From the NCBI GenBank assembly GCA_964348095.1, contig CAYGBK010000060.1, positions 1 to 64,000 on the forward strand: a DNA stretch of 64,000 nucleotides, given 5' to 3'. Each line of letters begins with the position of its first letter. Position 1 is the stretch's first letter. Origin of the DNA: WVXP01 sp964348095 (lineage in GTDB: Bacteria > Desulfobacterota > BSN033 > WVXP01). This document shows, one piece after another, positions 33,674-42,858 of this stretch. Position numbers and translations under genes: made by a program. The notes under the pieces are model-generated. The model saw only the letters and a program-made list of their open reading frames with translations. It ran no database searches and was not told the DNA's origin.

Positions 33674-35424
33674 GGGGATCCTTTCTGTTCCTCCTCCAGC
33701 GCTTTGATTTTTTCTTTCAACCTCTCTAACTGCTCGTCTTCTGGATCAAGCTGCAACGCCCTCTTGTAGGCCTCCATGGCTTTATCCTTCTCATCGAGTT
33801 TGAGATGCCCATCACCGAGATGTTCGTTTATGGTTGGATCATCAGGGGCCATCGATACGGCCCTTTGGAGCTCTTTGACTGCCCTTTTATAGTCTCCCTT
33901 CCGGTAGTAAACCCATCCTAGGCTGTCCACTATATAACCGCTGTCAGGTTTGATCTCCAAGGCCTTCATAATCAGTTCGAGGGCTTCATCGAGGTGCATG
34001 TTTCGATCGGCATAGGTATACCCAAGGTAGTTAAGCGCCTCGGCGTGATCCGGTTTTTTCTGGATTACCGATTCCATCATCTCAATGGTTTTCTCGAGAT
34101 TTCCTTGCTTGTCGTAGACGACGCCCATCTGAAAAAGGATTTCAACATTCTCAGGCTCCAATCCGCGAGCCTCTTCCAAGACCTGAAGAGCGGTCGAAAG
34201 TTTTTCTCTCCTCTCGTACAAGGTGGATAGATAGATGTATAACTCTGTATCCTTTGGTTTTTGACTGATGGCCTCTTTCACCGCCTCCACAGCCTCAGGG
34301 AACTTTTCCTGTTTTCCGAGGATGTAGGCCATACTTTTTCGAGCATCTATATAGAGGTCCGACTCGGGAGGTATTTTCCTAAACTCCTCCAGGGCCTGGA
34401 CGAACACTTCCTTCTCGAGATAGGTAGATGCGAGATAGTAACGAATTCGGTGGTTGTCCGGTGTCGCGGTCAGGACGAATCGAAACTCGATAATGGCATC
34501 GTCATACCGCTTCTGCTCGAAATAGATGACCCCTAACATGACGCGGATGTTGACGTTATCCTTATCAACCTTTTGAATCTCCTTGAACTGCTGGATGGCT
34601 TCATCAAGCTGTTTGTTCCTCATGTATATCTGCCCGAGGCCGGCTCTAGCTCTCTTGTTATGGGGGTCCAACTCCAATACCCGGTTGAAGTATTTGATTG
34701 CCTTGTCTGGCTTCTTAGTGACCGCGTAAAGAGTAGCCAAGTCATTGAGGGCAGAAACAAATGAGGGATCGATTTTCAGTGCTTTCAGATAGTTGGCTTC
34801 TGCCTCAGGGAACTTCTCCATTTCCGCATAGACTCGCCCGAGATAGTAGTAACCGAGTATTGAATCAGGCTCAATCTCCACGAATTGTTTCAGAAGGTCG
34901 ACGGCTTTTTCGTACTCCCCAGAAGAATAGTACAGATCGCTCAGGTACCGGAACGCATGCCGGTTCTGAGAATCAATGGCTAAGACTCTCTTATACTGCT
35001 GCACAGCAAGGTCATTTTTGTTCTGGGCAGAATAGATCCCTCCCAGGGTAAGGAGAGCATCTATGTTCTCCGGTTCCAGAGCAATCGCCTCCAGGCACTT
35101 TTCAACGGCCTCGTCCATAAGACCCTTGCTAATATAGAGGCGTGAGAGTTCCAATCTCAGAAGCGCGGATCGGGGGTCATATCGGATGGCCTTCTTGTAA
35201 TCCTCAATGGCCTCGTCCAAGAGTCCTTTGTTTCTCTTAGTTTGAGCCGCCAGGTAGTGAGAATAGGCTTCAGGACTAACCACTCTGTCGTCCTTCTGAA
35301 CCTTTGGCGGTCGAGCGCCCTCGGGCGCAGGGCTAGATTTCTCCGTAGGCATGCGCGTACAGAATTGCAAAAGGAGGGAAAATATCAGGGTGGCGAATAT
35401 TAGAAAAAAAGGGAAGCTTTTCAT
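33670..35424 (-). CDS. TPR-repeat lipoprotein
   Basis: A 584-aa exported protein with signal FFLIFATLIFSLLLQFC (Cys near residue 22) and some 13-14 TPR units from about residue 55 to the end, each of the form AIEDYKKAIRYDPRS. Such proteins act as protein-interaction scaffolds in the periplasm. It is the first gene of a pair with the DUF4292 lipoprotein. A 7-bp palindrome lies 17-36 bases upstream of ATG 35424. Confidence 0.88.
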   Translation of the reverse strand: MKSFPFFLIFATLIFSLLLQFCTRMPTEKSSPAPEGARPPKVQKDDRVVSPEAYSHYLAAQTKRNKGLLDEAIEDYKKAIRYDPRSALLRLELSRLYISKGLMDEAVEKCLEAIALEPENIDALLTLGGIYSAQNKNDLAVQQYKRVLAIDSQNRHAFRYLSDLYYSSGEYEKAVDLLKQFVEIEPDSILGYYYLGRVYAEMEKFPEAEANYLKALKIDPSFVSALNDLATLYAVTKKPDKAIKYFNRVLELDPHNKRARAGLGQIYMRNKQLDEAIQQFKEIQKVDKDNVNIRVMLGVIYFEQKRYDDAIIEFRFVLTATPDNHRIRYYLASTYLEKEVFVQALEEFRKIPPESDLYIDARKSMAYILGKQEKFPEAVEAVKEAISQKPKDTELYIYLSTLYERREKLSTALQVLEEARGLEPENVEILFQMGVVYDKQGNLEKTIEMMESVIQKKPDHAEALNYLGYTYADRNMHLDEALELIMKALEIKPDSGYIVDSLGWVYYRKGDYKRAVKELQRAVSMAPDDPTINEHLGDGHLKLDEKDKAMEAYKRALQLDPEDEQLERLKEKIKALEEEQKGSP

Positions 35425-35440
35425 CGGTTGCCTTGGACTT

Positions 35441-35460
35441 TGCTACCTACTAAGGTAGCA
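35441..35460. promoter_or_regulatory. Small palindrome upstream of the TPR lipoprotein gene
   Basis: Arms TGCTACC and GGTAGCA with loop TACTAA, directly upstream of the TPR gene and between two divergent genes. It could be an operator or the start of a transcript hairpin. Confidence 0.35.
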
Positions 35461-35662
35461 CAATTGATGGCGCCGGTCAATCAGACTGTTTTCACGGCGC
35501 TTTACTCACATCGGTATTAGGCCCTTCCGGTTTCCTCTCCGACGAATTTATAGTATTATGGAAGAAGGAAGAGGCTATTATGACTATTCGGTATGCAAGG
35601 GCTCTTTCTTGAATGAATATATTTGGCAATCACCGGTTTCTCGCCTCAAATGGAGGGGCACC

Positions 35663-36463
35663 ATGATAAGAGGGCTTTTCAAATCGGCTATCTATTCGGT
35701 TACCATAGCATTTCTATTTTGGGTTTTCGTAGGCTGTGCGACAGCTCCGGTCACCGGCCGGCAGCAATTAATTCTGATCCCGGCATCCCAGGAACTCTCA
35801 TTGGGAGTGAAGTCCTACCAGGAGATCTTGAGTAAATCGAAACTCTCTCAGGACAAAGAGAAGATTGCCATGGTCGAAGGGGTGGGTTGGAATATTGCAC
35901 GGGTGGCAAGCCGTGAGTACCCGATCACCAAGGACTACGAGTGGGAATTCAATGTCATCGAAGATAAGACACCAAATGCGTTTGCCCTGCCTGGAGGGAA
36001 AATTGGTGTCAATTCTGGGATCTTTGCCTACACAGTGAATGAGGCGGGGTTAGCTACGGTCATTGGCCATGAAGTGGGACATGCGCTCGCCCGGCACGGC
36101 GCCGAAAGGATGAGTCAGTATTTACTTGCCCAGCTGGGACAGGTCGCCCTCAACGTGGCGATAAGCGATCAAAGTCCAGAGACAGTGAGGGCCCTGAACA
36201 TCGGCTATGGAGCCGGAGCGACAGTCGGCGTTTTGCTCCCTTTCAGCAGGTTGGAGGAATCAGAGGCTGATCACATCGGACTGGTCCTTATGGCCAAGGC
36301 CGGGTATGACCCGAGGGAAGCCATAACTTTCTGGGAGAGGATGGCAAAGGCGGGAGGAGGAAAAAAGCCGCCTGAATTCCTTTCGACGCATCCCGCCGAT
36401 GAAAAACGTATTGCTAAGATCAAGCAGTGGATTCCGGAAGCCCTGACCTATTATAAGCCCTGA
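35663..36463 (+). CDS. M48-family metalloprotease, lipoprotein
   Basis: A 266-aa zinc protease of the M48 (BepA/LoiP-like) group. Signal and lipobox: FWVFVGC with Cys25. The active site is IGHEVGHALARHG (HExxH near residue 136), with the third ligand Glu in EESEADHIGL. C-terminal FLSTHPADEKRIAKI is a family mark. These proteases degrade or mature misassembled outer-membrane proteins. ATG 35663 follows TGGAGG; the frame is open 35 codons upstream but that part has no signal character. Confidence 0.92.
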   Translation: MIRGLFKSAIYSVTIAFLFWVFVGCATAPVTGRQQLILIPASQELSLGVKSYQEILSKSKLSQDKEKIAMVEGVGWNIARVASREYPITKDYEWEFNVIEDKTPNAFALPGGKIGVNSGIFAYTVNEAGLATVIGHEVGHALARHGAERMSQYLLAQLGQVALNVAISDQSPETVRALNIGYGAGATVGVLLPFSRLEESEADHIGLVLMAKAGYDPREAITFWERMAKAGGGKKPPEFLSTHPADEKRIAKIKQWIPEALTYYKP

Positions 36464-36655
36464 AAAACTTACGCAAAGAAAAGCGTTAGATGTGTCGAGA
36501 ATTGGAATGAGACGCTCGGCGAGCTCCAGCGATCCCCGTGTCGCGGGAGGAGCGGATGAGAAATGCAGTTATTCGAGGACAAGGGTGACTCTTGTATCTG
36601 CGTTGCCGTGAGCCTTTGAACGCCACCGAGTGACCCTGTTCCTAAGTCAGTGCGC

Positions 36656-36874
36656 ATGAACACCGTTCAGAAGTATTTCAGAGTGAACCCCAAAGACATG
36701 GCTTATATGAAGTCCATCGTCGAATCCTATGATGGGCTAGCCGTTCTCGTCACTTTGGATCCGGTGGAGGGAATCATGGAATGGATGATTCCTCCCGACC
36801 GATTGGAGGAGACAGAGGAGCTCATTGACTCTCTTCGGGAAGAAATCCCCATCCTTTCCATGACCTCTCTCTGA
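36656..36874 (+). CDS. DUF4911 small protein
   Basis: A 72-aa protein that fits DUF4911 (YFRVNPKDMAYMKSIVESYDGLAVLVTLDP, MEWMIPPDRLEETEELIDSL). It is a short alpha/beta domain found mostly in anaerobic delta-type bacteria; the function is unknown. ATG 36656 is preferred to GTG 36650. There is no clear ribosome site. Confidence 0.7.
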   Translation: MNTVQKYFRVNPKDMAYMKSIVESYDGLAVLVTLDPVEGIMEWMIPPDRLEETEELIDSLREEIPILSMTSL

Positions 36875-37022
36875 GCCCCTCACAATAAACTCTCGAGCAA
36901 AGGGCCGGCCATCTATTTATTGAGAAGTTCAGGTAATCAAAAGAACCCTCCTCTGTTCACCCAACGGATTTTTCGGCCCGTTCAGAGGTCTGCTCCGTAT
37001 CCGTTAACCCGGCCTGGCAGCC

Positions 37023-37250
37023 TTGACCAGCGGGGATTCATTACGGAGGGCTCCTTTGGCCACAACAGGAAGCCCGAAGGACCTCGTGATCTTCGTCAAA
37101 AGGACATTGTTCAGTCTGAGCACCCTGCTTCCCTTCCGCCCATTGGCGGTCTCTCTTAGGAGAGAGGAGAAATGGTACATTGTCCTCAAGCGAAACACCC
37201 TGTCTGTGCGCATGGCTGCTGGCCAGCCACGTGAAGGAAAGGATGACTGA
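37023..37250 (+). CDS. Possible small gene coupled to the isomerase gene
   Basis: A 75-codon frame from a TTG. Its TGA overlaps the next ATG (TGATG), the arrangement of a coupled gene pair. The second half (EEKWYIVLKRNTLSVRMAAG) looks protein-like, but there is no ribosome site for the TTG, no recognised family, and competing frames on both strands. The rest of the 375-base interval 36875-37249 shows nothing else. Confidence 0.25.
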   Translation: MTSGDSLRRAPLATTGSPKDLVIFVKRTLFSLSTLLPFRPLAVSLRREEKWYIVLKRNTLSVRMAAGQPREGKDD

Positions 37251-38047
37251 TGAAGTACGGCGCCATGAATTTTCCTATCAAGCCGTTGATGAAGGAGATC
37301 GAGGAGATCTCCAGTCTCGGGTTTGACTATGTCGAGATCTCCATGGATCCGCCAGAAGCGTTGCCCGAAAAAGTGCAGAACCTCAAAGATGAGATCCTCG
37401 AAGCAGCTCGGAATTACGGTATGGACCTCATCGCCCACATGCCAACCTTCGTCTCCACCGCCGATCTCTATGCCAGCGTTCGCCGCGTATCCATCGAAGA
37501 GACCGTCGCAGCTCTGGAGACAGCATCAGCGCTCAGAATAAAAAAGGTCGTCCTCCACCCCCCATATACGGTAGGCCTAGGGAAATTCGTCCCGAAAAAG
37601 ATCAGAGAATATGGCCTGTCGAGTCTCAACGGGATCCTCGAGAAGGCAAAAGGCTTGAACATTATGGTCTGTTTGGAAAACATGTTTGCCACAGCCGGAT
37701 CGCTAACGACTCCCAGGGATTTCAGGACCGTCTTTGAGGAATTTCCAGGCCTGAGCATGACCCTTGATATCGGCCACGCCTTTGTCGCAGGGGGAATGAA
37801 CAATGTTCTGGAGTTCATTAATGGCGTCGGAAGCCGGATAGTCCACGTCCATGCAAACGATAACCTTGGTAGAGAGGACAATCACCTCCCCGTTGGGGCT
37901 GGTTTCATCGATTTCCGCGAAGTCTTGAGAGAATTGAAGTCCCTAGGCTACAACGACACGATGACGGTGGAGGTTTTTTCGAGAGACCGGGACTACCTCA
38001 GGATAAGCCGCGAGAAGCTCCTACGCCTCTGGGAGGAACTCCCATGA
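37250..38047 (+). CDS. Sugar-phosphate isomerase/epimerase (AP endonuclease 2 TIM barrel)
   Basis: A 265-aa xylose-isomerase-like TIM barrel. Key segments: LGFDYVEISMDPP (strand 2), IAHMPTF, VVLHPPYT, VCLENMFAT (metal-ligand Glu), LTLDIGHAFVAGG-like (MTLDIGHAF, Asp/His ligands), IVHVHANDNLG, and MTVEVFSRD. The metal ligands of the family (Glu, Asp, His, Glu) are all present. The specific sugar or cyclitol is not identifiable. AAGGAAAGG precedes ATG. Confidence 0.85.
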   Translation: MKYGAMNFPIKPLMKEIEEISSLGFDYVEISMDPPEALPEKVQNLKDEILEAARNYGMDLIAHMPTFVSTADLYASVRRVSIEETVAALETASALRIKKVVLHPPYTVGLGKFVPKKIREYGLSSLNGILEKAKGLNIMVCLENMFATAGSLTTPRDFRTVFEEFPGLSMTLDIGHAFVAGGMNNVLEFINGVGSRIVHVHANDNLGREDNHLPVGAGFIDFREVLRELKSLGYNDTMTVEVFSRDRDYLRISREKLLRLWEELP

Positions 38048-38060
38048 GGGAGACGCCACA

Positions 38061-39446
38061 TCACTTCTCACTCCGCCGACGGGCCTCCATGATCCAGATT
38101 TTTATCTGGGCTTTTGTCGGATATCTGGTTTCGGGGTTTTCCCCGGCCACCCCCACCAATTTGGCTTGAATCCCCTCTGGTTCCTCCTGGGCGAGCATCT
38201 CGACCGAGTCGATTCCAGCCTTCTGGAGAAGCAGGAAATACTTTATCCCGAGACCCTTTAGTTCAATCAACCTGGCCTTCTTCAACAACTCCTCCAAACG
38301 ACCTGGGGGAGAATCGAGTATCTTCTGGATCCGTTCATATCTCCCTGGGCCGCGGACCTCATAGAGCAGATCGTCCACCGTGTGAATTTCCAATTGTTCC
38401 AGGTCGTCTTTTTCGTTTTGTGTGAGGGACGGGAAGTCGTCTAGAAGCGGCACGGTAGAGCCGACCGTGTAACGGTCGATTGCCCTGGCTGAGAGAACAT
38501 AGAAAACAAAGATAGAAAGGCCCGTGACAATCCGAAGGGAGAGTGACGTCCGCCTTTGGCGGTGGAGTCTGGCCGTGTCCTCTTCCCATCCTCTCTTATG
38601 GCGGAAAAGAGAGATGAAGCTATAGATTGCGTAACACTCAACGGCAAAAGGCGGAAATCCTAGAAAACCTAAAACCGGCATTTCAAAGAGTTTGAACTCA
38701 TCGAAAAAAGGGACCGTATAGACCCATTTGGTCCGTGCCCAGAAATTCCAGAATTCCCAAAGACCGCCGCAGATCAAACCCGCCACAAGGAGGAGGGTGA
38801 ACTTTCTCAAACTCCCCTTTTCCCATTCAGCGAGAAGCGATTTTCCGCCAAATCGGTGGCTTATCGGTTCGAGAAGAAAAATGAGGGCGCCCCAAATGAG
38901 CGGGAAAGTATATCTGGAGACAATCAACGGGAGAACCAGAAACAGGACGCCAGTGAATATGAAGACTAGGTACCAACCCCTGGTCACCGTTATCTTCGGG
39001 ACGGAAACCCTCCTGAAGAGGCCGAGAGTCTCGATGAGTTCGGTAGTTTCAAATATTCCGGGCAGGACAGTTCCATAGGCCACCGCGTATCCCATAAATC
39101 TTATCAGGGAACTGTTCGGCACATTGATGTAGTACCAGTTGCGCATCACAAGATTCACCATCTCGAAGAAGAACCAGATGGTGAAAGACCAGGGAATCAT
39201 CAGAAGGAACTCCCGGGGTCGACTCAGAATCAGAGAGTTCCCTTTCAACCGATAGATCAGGCTGTCCACCATGAGGATGTATGACCACCAGGCAAAACAG
39301 TAAAACCACGAAAAGAATGGCTCCACCCGGTAAAACATCAAGACCTGGGCGACGATGAGAACTGAGGCCCCAATGATTCCATGGATGTTGAGGTGCTTCT
39401 TTCTGGCCTTCTCTTCACTGCGTCTGGCAGCAACTGGGTTCATCAC
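38061..39446 (-). CDS. Polytopic membrane protein with C-terminal DUF4332-like helix-hairpin-helix domain
   Basis: A 461-aa protein: about nine hydrophobic helices to residue 320, then a soluble tail. The tail (FPSLTQNEKDDLEQLEIHTVDDLLYEVRGPGRYERIQKIL, LIELKGLGIKYFLLLQKAGIDSVEMLA) resembles DUF4332, a tandem helix-hairpin-helix-like domain. Trp/Tyr-rich motifs such as GGLWEFWNFWARTKWVYTVPFF recur in the membrane part. I do not recognise a transport or enzyme family. It is convergent with the isomerase gene. Confidence 0.75.
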   Translation of the reverse strand: MMNPVAARRSEEKARKKHLNIHGIIGASVLIVAQVLMFYRVEPFFSWFYCFAWWSYILMVDSLIYRLKGNSLILSRPREFLLMIPWSFTIWFFFEMVNLVMRNWYYINVPNSSLIRFMGYAVAYGTVLPGIFETTELIETLGLFRRVSVPKITVTRGWYLVFIFTGVLFLVLPLIVSRYTFPLIWGALIFLLEPISHRFGGKSLLAEWEKGSLRKFTLLLVAGLICGGLWEFWNFWARTKWVYTVPFFDEFKLFEMPVLGFLGFPPFAVECYAIYSFISLFRHKRGWEEDTARLHRQRRTSLSLRIVTGLSIFVFYVLSARAIDRYTVGSTVPLLDDFPSLTQNEKDDLEQLEIHTVDDLLYEVRGPGRYERIQKILDSPPGRLEELLKKARLIELKGLGIKYFLLLQKAGIDSVEMLAQEEPEGIQAKLVGVAGENPETRYPTKAQIKIWIMEARRRSEK

Positions 39447-39493
39447 GACGTCAAAAGAATCCGAATAGAGGGAAAGAGGGTTTCAGCCTTCGA

Positions 39494-40057
39494 TCACTTG
39501 AGGAGAGGAGCGAGGGTCTTGAAGGAATCGGTGTCAGCCCTCTCAAAAAGTTGAAAAGCGATGGTCTCTGTAGAGGTTATCAAAGCCCCTGCCTTCTCCA
39601 TGAGTGAAAGGCCGGTTATCCAGTTCTGCTTGGTACGTGAACAGGTCGCATCTCTCGGCACGTGGACGACATATTCATGAGAAAGAAGATCCAAGACGGT
39701 CTGAAAAACACACACATGGGTTTCCATGCCCATGACAACAGCCTGATCTAGGTTCTGATCGGAGAGCTTTCCCATGAATGTCTCGTCTTTCAAAGAACTG
39801 AAGGTTACCTTCTCAACGGGCGCCACGGAGTCGAGAGCCTCACGGACCGGCTGAACGGTATGCCTGAGACCTTTCGGATACTGCTCTGTAACGAGGATGG
39901 AGATCTGAAACGATTTTGCCACCTCGACCAGAAGCCGAATGTTGCGAATTACATCCTTTGCCACACCGGGCTTCATAGCCGCCGCGAGAGCCTCCTGTAC
40001 ATCGATGATAACAAAAAGCAGTTTCTGTCGATTCAGATAAAAGCGCTCTAAATTCAT
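39494..40057 (-). CDS. Isochorismatase-family hydrolase
   Basis: A 187-aa cysteine hydrolase. The triad is visible: Asp19 in FVIIDVQEA, Lys83 in VEKVTFSSLKD, Cys116 in GMETHVCVFQT. The family includes nicotinamidase, ureidosuccinate and other amidases, and isochorismatase itself. Many such stand-alone members (YcaC-like) have no known substrate. ATG 40057 gives the standard start; the frame is open 28 codons further upstream without family similarity. Confidence 0.88.
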   Translation of the reverse strand: MNLERFYLNRQKLLFVIIDVQEALAAAMKPGVAKDVIRNIRLLVEVAKSFQISILVTEQYPKGLRHTVQPVREALDSVAPVEKVTFSSLKDETFMGKLSDQNLDQAVVMGMETHVCVFQTVLDLLSHEYVVHVPRDATCSRTKQNWITGLSLMEKAGALITSTETIAFQLFERADTDSFKTLAPLLK

Positions 40058-40373
40058 CGGTCCAAACCCTCTCCATGGGCAGGAGTATCCCGATACCTCT
40101 AACACATATGGAGGAGGTAAGGGAAGCGTCAATTCTCTCAATATCGAGCAAGAGCTCCCGGAGACACGCTTCCCGCCCCTCGCAGAACAGGTGCGGACAG
40201 GCTATTGTCCGAATTCCTCTAGACCACTTGTGTCGAAGTCATTCCCACAGTATTTCACTAGAAAGTGGGAAAGGAGGCTCTGAGAGCCAGTCAAGATTTT
40301 TTCGGCAAGAATATCCTAGCACAGTAAACGTCTCCAAGATTTCTCACAAAGCACACAGAGCCTCAGAGAGAAC

Positions 40374-40408
40374 TTCCTCTGGATTGGTGAGAGGCCAATC
40401 CAGAGGAA
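40374..40408. repeat. Perfect 14-bp inverted repeat (hairpin 1)
   Basis: Arms TTCCTCTGGATTGG and CCAATCCAGAGGAA with a 7-base loop. There is no T-run on either side, so it is not a typical terminator, and its divergent location does not call for one. Confidence 0.7.
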
Positions 40409-40413
40409 ATCAC

Positions 40414-40445
40414 TTGGCCTAATTTTTCCTCTTAAATTAGGCCAA
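40414..40445. repeat. Perfect 12-bp inverted repeat (hairpin 2)
   Basis: Arms TTGGCCTAATTT and AAATTAGGCCAA with an 8-base loop, five bases after hairpin 1. The loop TTCCTCTT repeats the start of hairpin 1's left arm (TTCCTCT). Confidence 0.7.
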
Positions 40446-40764
40446 AAGCCTGGTCCGTCAGTTTTCTGACTCTGCGAACTCTGAGAGCTCAAGCGATCCC
40501 CCGCAGATTCCTGTCGGGGAGAGCGGGCGAGAGGAACTGGTGCTTTTATGGAAGGCCGCTTTCATCAAACAAAAGCTGAGAAAAAGGATTTTGGAACGGC
40601 ATTCGGGCAGGTCCAATCCCATATCCCCGCAAACGTCCCTCAGGGATATGAGCGTCCACAAAACCCACGAAACCCCTCGTTTGGGAAATATTGAAATCTA
40701 GGGACAGTTATAATATGGTTTCATAACCAAAGCCTACCTGGCCGTTGAGGGTGAGGGTTTTTCC

Positions 40765-41733
40765 ATGTTTGATGTCATCGGATTTGGGGCGATGAATCTC
40801 GATATGATTTACCAGGTGGACTCCCTTTCACAAATCTCTGGAAAGGAGATCGAACTGCTGCCTGGTCAAGAGATCTCTACAAGTTCTCAATTGTTCTCAA
40901 AAATTCTGCAACGGGTTGAACAACGGGGCACATTGAAATCAAGGGCCGGGGGGGGATCGGCGGCCAACACGGTTGTCGCACTCTCCCGGATGGGTTTTAG
41001 AACGGGGTTTGTGGGCAAAGTGGGGAGCGACGCAGAAGGTGACTGGCTGGTCGACCAGATGGACGCGGTGGATACTCGGGGAATCGTTTTCGGTGGCATG
41101 AGCGGTCGGTGCCTGTGCATTCTAGATTCGAACCTTGATCGGTCCATCCTATTGGACCCTGGCGCCAATGACAGCCTCTCTTCCGATGATATTGATTGGC
41201 CCTATGCGACAGACGCCCAATTTGTCCATTTCACATCCTTTGCGGGAGAAAAACCATTCCGTGCCCAGCTGGCCTTGGCCAAGGAGATTCATCCCCCGGT
41301 TCAAATCAGCTTTGACCCTGGTGAGGTCTATGCCTGCCGAGGCTTGAAGCACCTGGAACTTCTGGTGAAGAAAAGCTTCGTCATTTTTGCAACAGAGAGT
41401 GAAATCGAGATGCTGACCGGCTTGGCTTTTCTGGAGGGGAGCGCTACTCTGCTGGACCGTGGCCCGTCAATCGTCGTGTGCAAGAGAGGTCAAAAAGGCA
41501 TCCATGTGGCGTCCCATGACCAGCGATTCGGTCTCCGTGCCGACCCAACGAAGGTGACGGATAACACTGGTGCGGGCGACGTATTCAATGCGGGGTTCCT
41601 GGCAGGCTTGCTAACGAATCGTCCCCTTCAAGACTGCGCATCCCTCGGTACTCGGCTAGCTGCCCGCAGCGTAACGGGTTATGGAAGAAGCCGATATCCG
41701 GAGAGGAAAGATCTGGAATTCTTTAGTGAATAG
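40765..41733 (+). CDS. PfkB-family carbohydrate kinase
   Basis: A 322-aa ribokinase-like sugar or nucleoside kinase. The N-terminal GFGAMNLDMIYQVD and the Gly-rich AGGGSAANTVVALSRMGFRTGFVGKVG are PfkB signature 1; DNTGAGDVFNAGFLAGL is signature 2, with catalytic Asp272. Phosphate transfer from ATP to a sugar hydroxyl is the family reaction. It is followed by the formyltransferase-like and EhaR-like genes on the same strand, with gaps of 209 and 49 bases. Confidence 0.9.
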   Translation: MFDVIGFGAMNLDMIYQVDSLSQISGKEIELLPGQEISTSSQLFSKILQRVEQRGTLKSRAGGGSAANTVVALSRMGFRTGFVGKVGSDAEGDWLVDQMDAVDTRGIVFGGMSGRCLCILDSNLDRSILLDPGANDSLSSDDIDWPYATDAQFVHFTSFAGEKPFRAQLALAKEIHPPVQISFDPGEVYACRGLKHLELLVKKSFVIFATESEIEMLTGLAFLEGSATLLDRGPSIVVCKRGQKGIHVASHDQRFGLRADPTKVTDNTGAGDVFNAGFLAGLLTNRPLQDCASLGTRLAARSVTGYGRSRYPERKDLEFFSE

Positions 41734-41942
41734 GGGTAGGATTAGGTCAGCATCTGTTGCTCAGATCCCTGCGAGCAGTATTCGAACATTCTTGAGTAGA
41801 TCGAAGACGTGTTCCATCCTCGAGAAGCGCGGGACCAACGCGTCACATCGTGTTAAGTGCTACCGCCAACGCTGGGATTCCTCCCTGGCTTTATCACGAT
41901 TCATTGGCAAGGAACGTTAAACGTCTCCGACAGCGATTCTGA

Positions 41943-42809
41943 TTGGGACAACAGCCTGCCAAAAACTGTCCAATTGGTGTTTTCGTGTATACATTTGGCT
42001 GGTTCTCGACTGGAAGGGATGAAGCGGCTCGACAACTTCTCAATGAAGCGTGGCGGAGTATTGAGAATGGAATGATCCCGGCCAAAATCGGGTTTGTCTT
42101 CTGCGACCGGGAGCTCGGCGAAGACCGGGAGAGTGATCTTTTTGTCGAACTTGTTAAGGACCTCAAGATTCCCCTCTTCTCCCTCTCATCCCGGGCGTTC
42201 GAACCTTCTCTAAGAAAGAAAGACCGGGAGGAGTGGCGTCGGCTCTTTCATGACAGGGTGATGGAAACCCTGAGTGGTCAAGAGTTTGTTACTATTGTCT
42301 TGGCCGGGTATATGCTGATTGTCAGTCCTGAGATGTGCCGCCAATATACGATGATCAACCTCCATCCGGCAGAACCCGGTGGGCCGAAAGGGACCTGGCA
42401 GGAAGTCATTTGGGAACTCATCGCCCGGGGGGCCGATTCGACCGGGGTGATGGTCCACTTGGTTACAGAAGTTCTCGACGAAGGGCCACCAATCACTTAC
42501 TGCACCTTTCCTCTCAAGGGTGAACGCTTCGACCCGCTTTGGGTTCAAATGGGGGCCAAACTCGGTTTCATGCCCCTAGGAGAAATAATTGGGGAAGAAG
42601 GAGAAGAAAACCCCCTTTTCAAGGAGATCCGACGGCAAGGAGTCATGCGAGAAGTGCCTCTTCTCTTACTCAGCCTAAAAGCCCTGGCCGAGGGCAGGGT
42701 GAGGATCGAGGGCCACAGAATTCTAGACCAACAGGGTCGGGAGACTGCTGGTGCCTGCCTCAACAGTGAGATCGATGGGTATTTGGATCGAGGGCGGGAT
42801 GGAACATAG
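41943..42809 (+). CDS. Formyltransferase-like protein (PurN-type fold)
   Basis: A 288-aa protein. The central VLAGYMLIVSPEMCRQYTMINLHPAEPGGPKGTWQEVIWELI follows the formyltransferase pattern, with the catalytic-type HPA and surrounding glycines; TGVMVHLVTEVLDEGPPI is also shared with PurN. The N-terminal loop lacks the usual GSGSN phosphate-binding motif (FGWFSTGRDEAARQL instead), so it is not a standard phosphoribosylglycinamide transformylase. A TGA precedes TTG 41943 in frame, so this TTG is the earliest start and has no ribosome site; a later start is possible. Confidence 0.7.
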   Translation: MGQQPAKNCPIGVFVYTFGWFSTGRDEAARQLLNEAWRSIENGMIPAKIGFVFCDRELGEDRESDLFVELVKDLKIPLFSLSSRAFEPSLRKKDREEWRRLFHDRVMETLSGQEFVTIVLAGYMLIVSPEMCRQYTMINLHPAEPGGPKGTWQEVIWELIARGADSTGVMVHLVTEVLDEGPPITYCTFPLKGERFDPLWVQMGAKLGFMPLGEIIGEEGEENPLFKEIRRQGVMREVPLLLLSLKALAEGRVRIEGHRILDQQGRETAGACLNSEIDGYLDRGRDGT

Positions 42810-42858
42810 TTCGAGGAGCCGGCTCGAGAGCTTTAATTTGGAAAAGTGAGAAGACCGA

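Larger units (their letters stand above)
40058..40764. other. Gene-free divergent region with multiple strong hairpins
   Basis: About 700 bases with no credible gene. It holds two near-adjacent long perfect hairpins (40374-40408 and 40414-40445), an 8-bp arm pair CATATCCC/GGGATATG (40620-40650), and a TATAAT at 40709-40714 ahead of the PfkB gene without a clear -35. The bases just before the first hairpin resemble a degenerate ACAAAG/ACACAGAG simple repeat. Confidence 0.6.

Noticed and set aside
40374..40445. Intrinsic terminators
   Set aside because: Both hairpins are strong but have no T-run on either strand, and lie between divergent gene starts where terminators are not needed.
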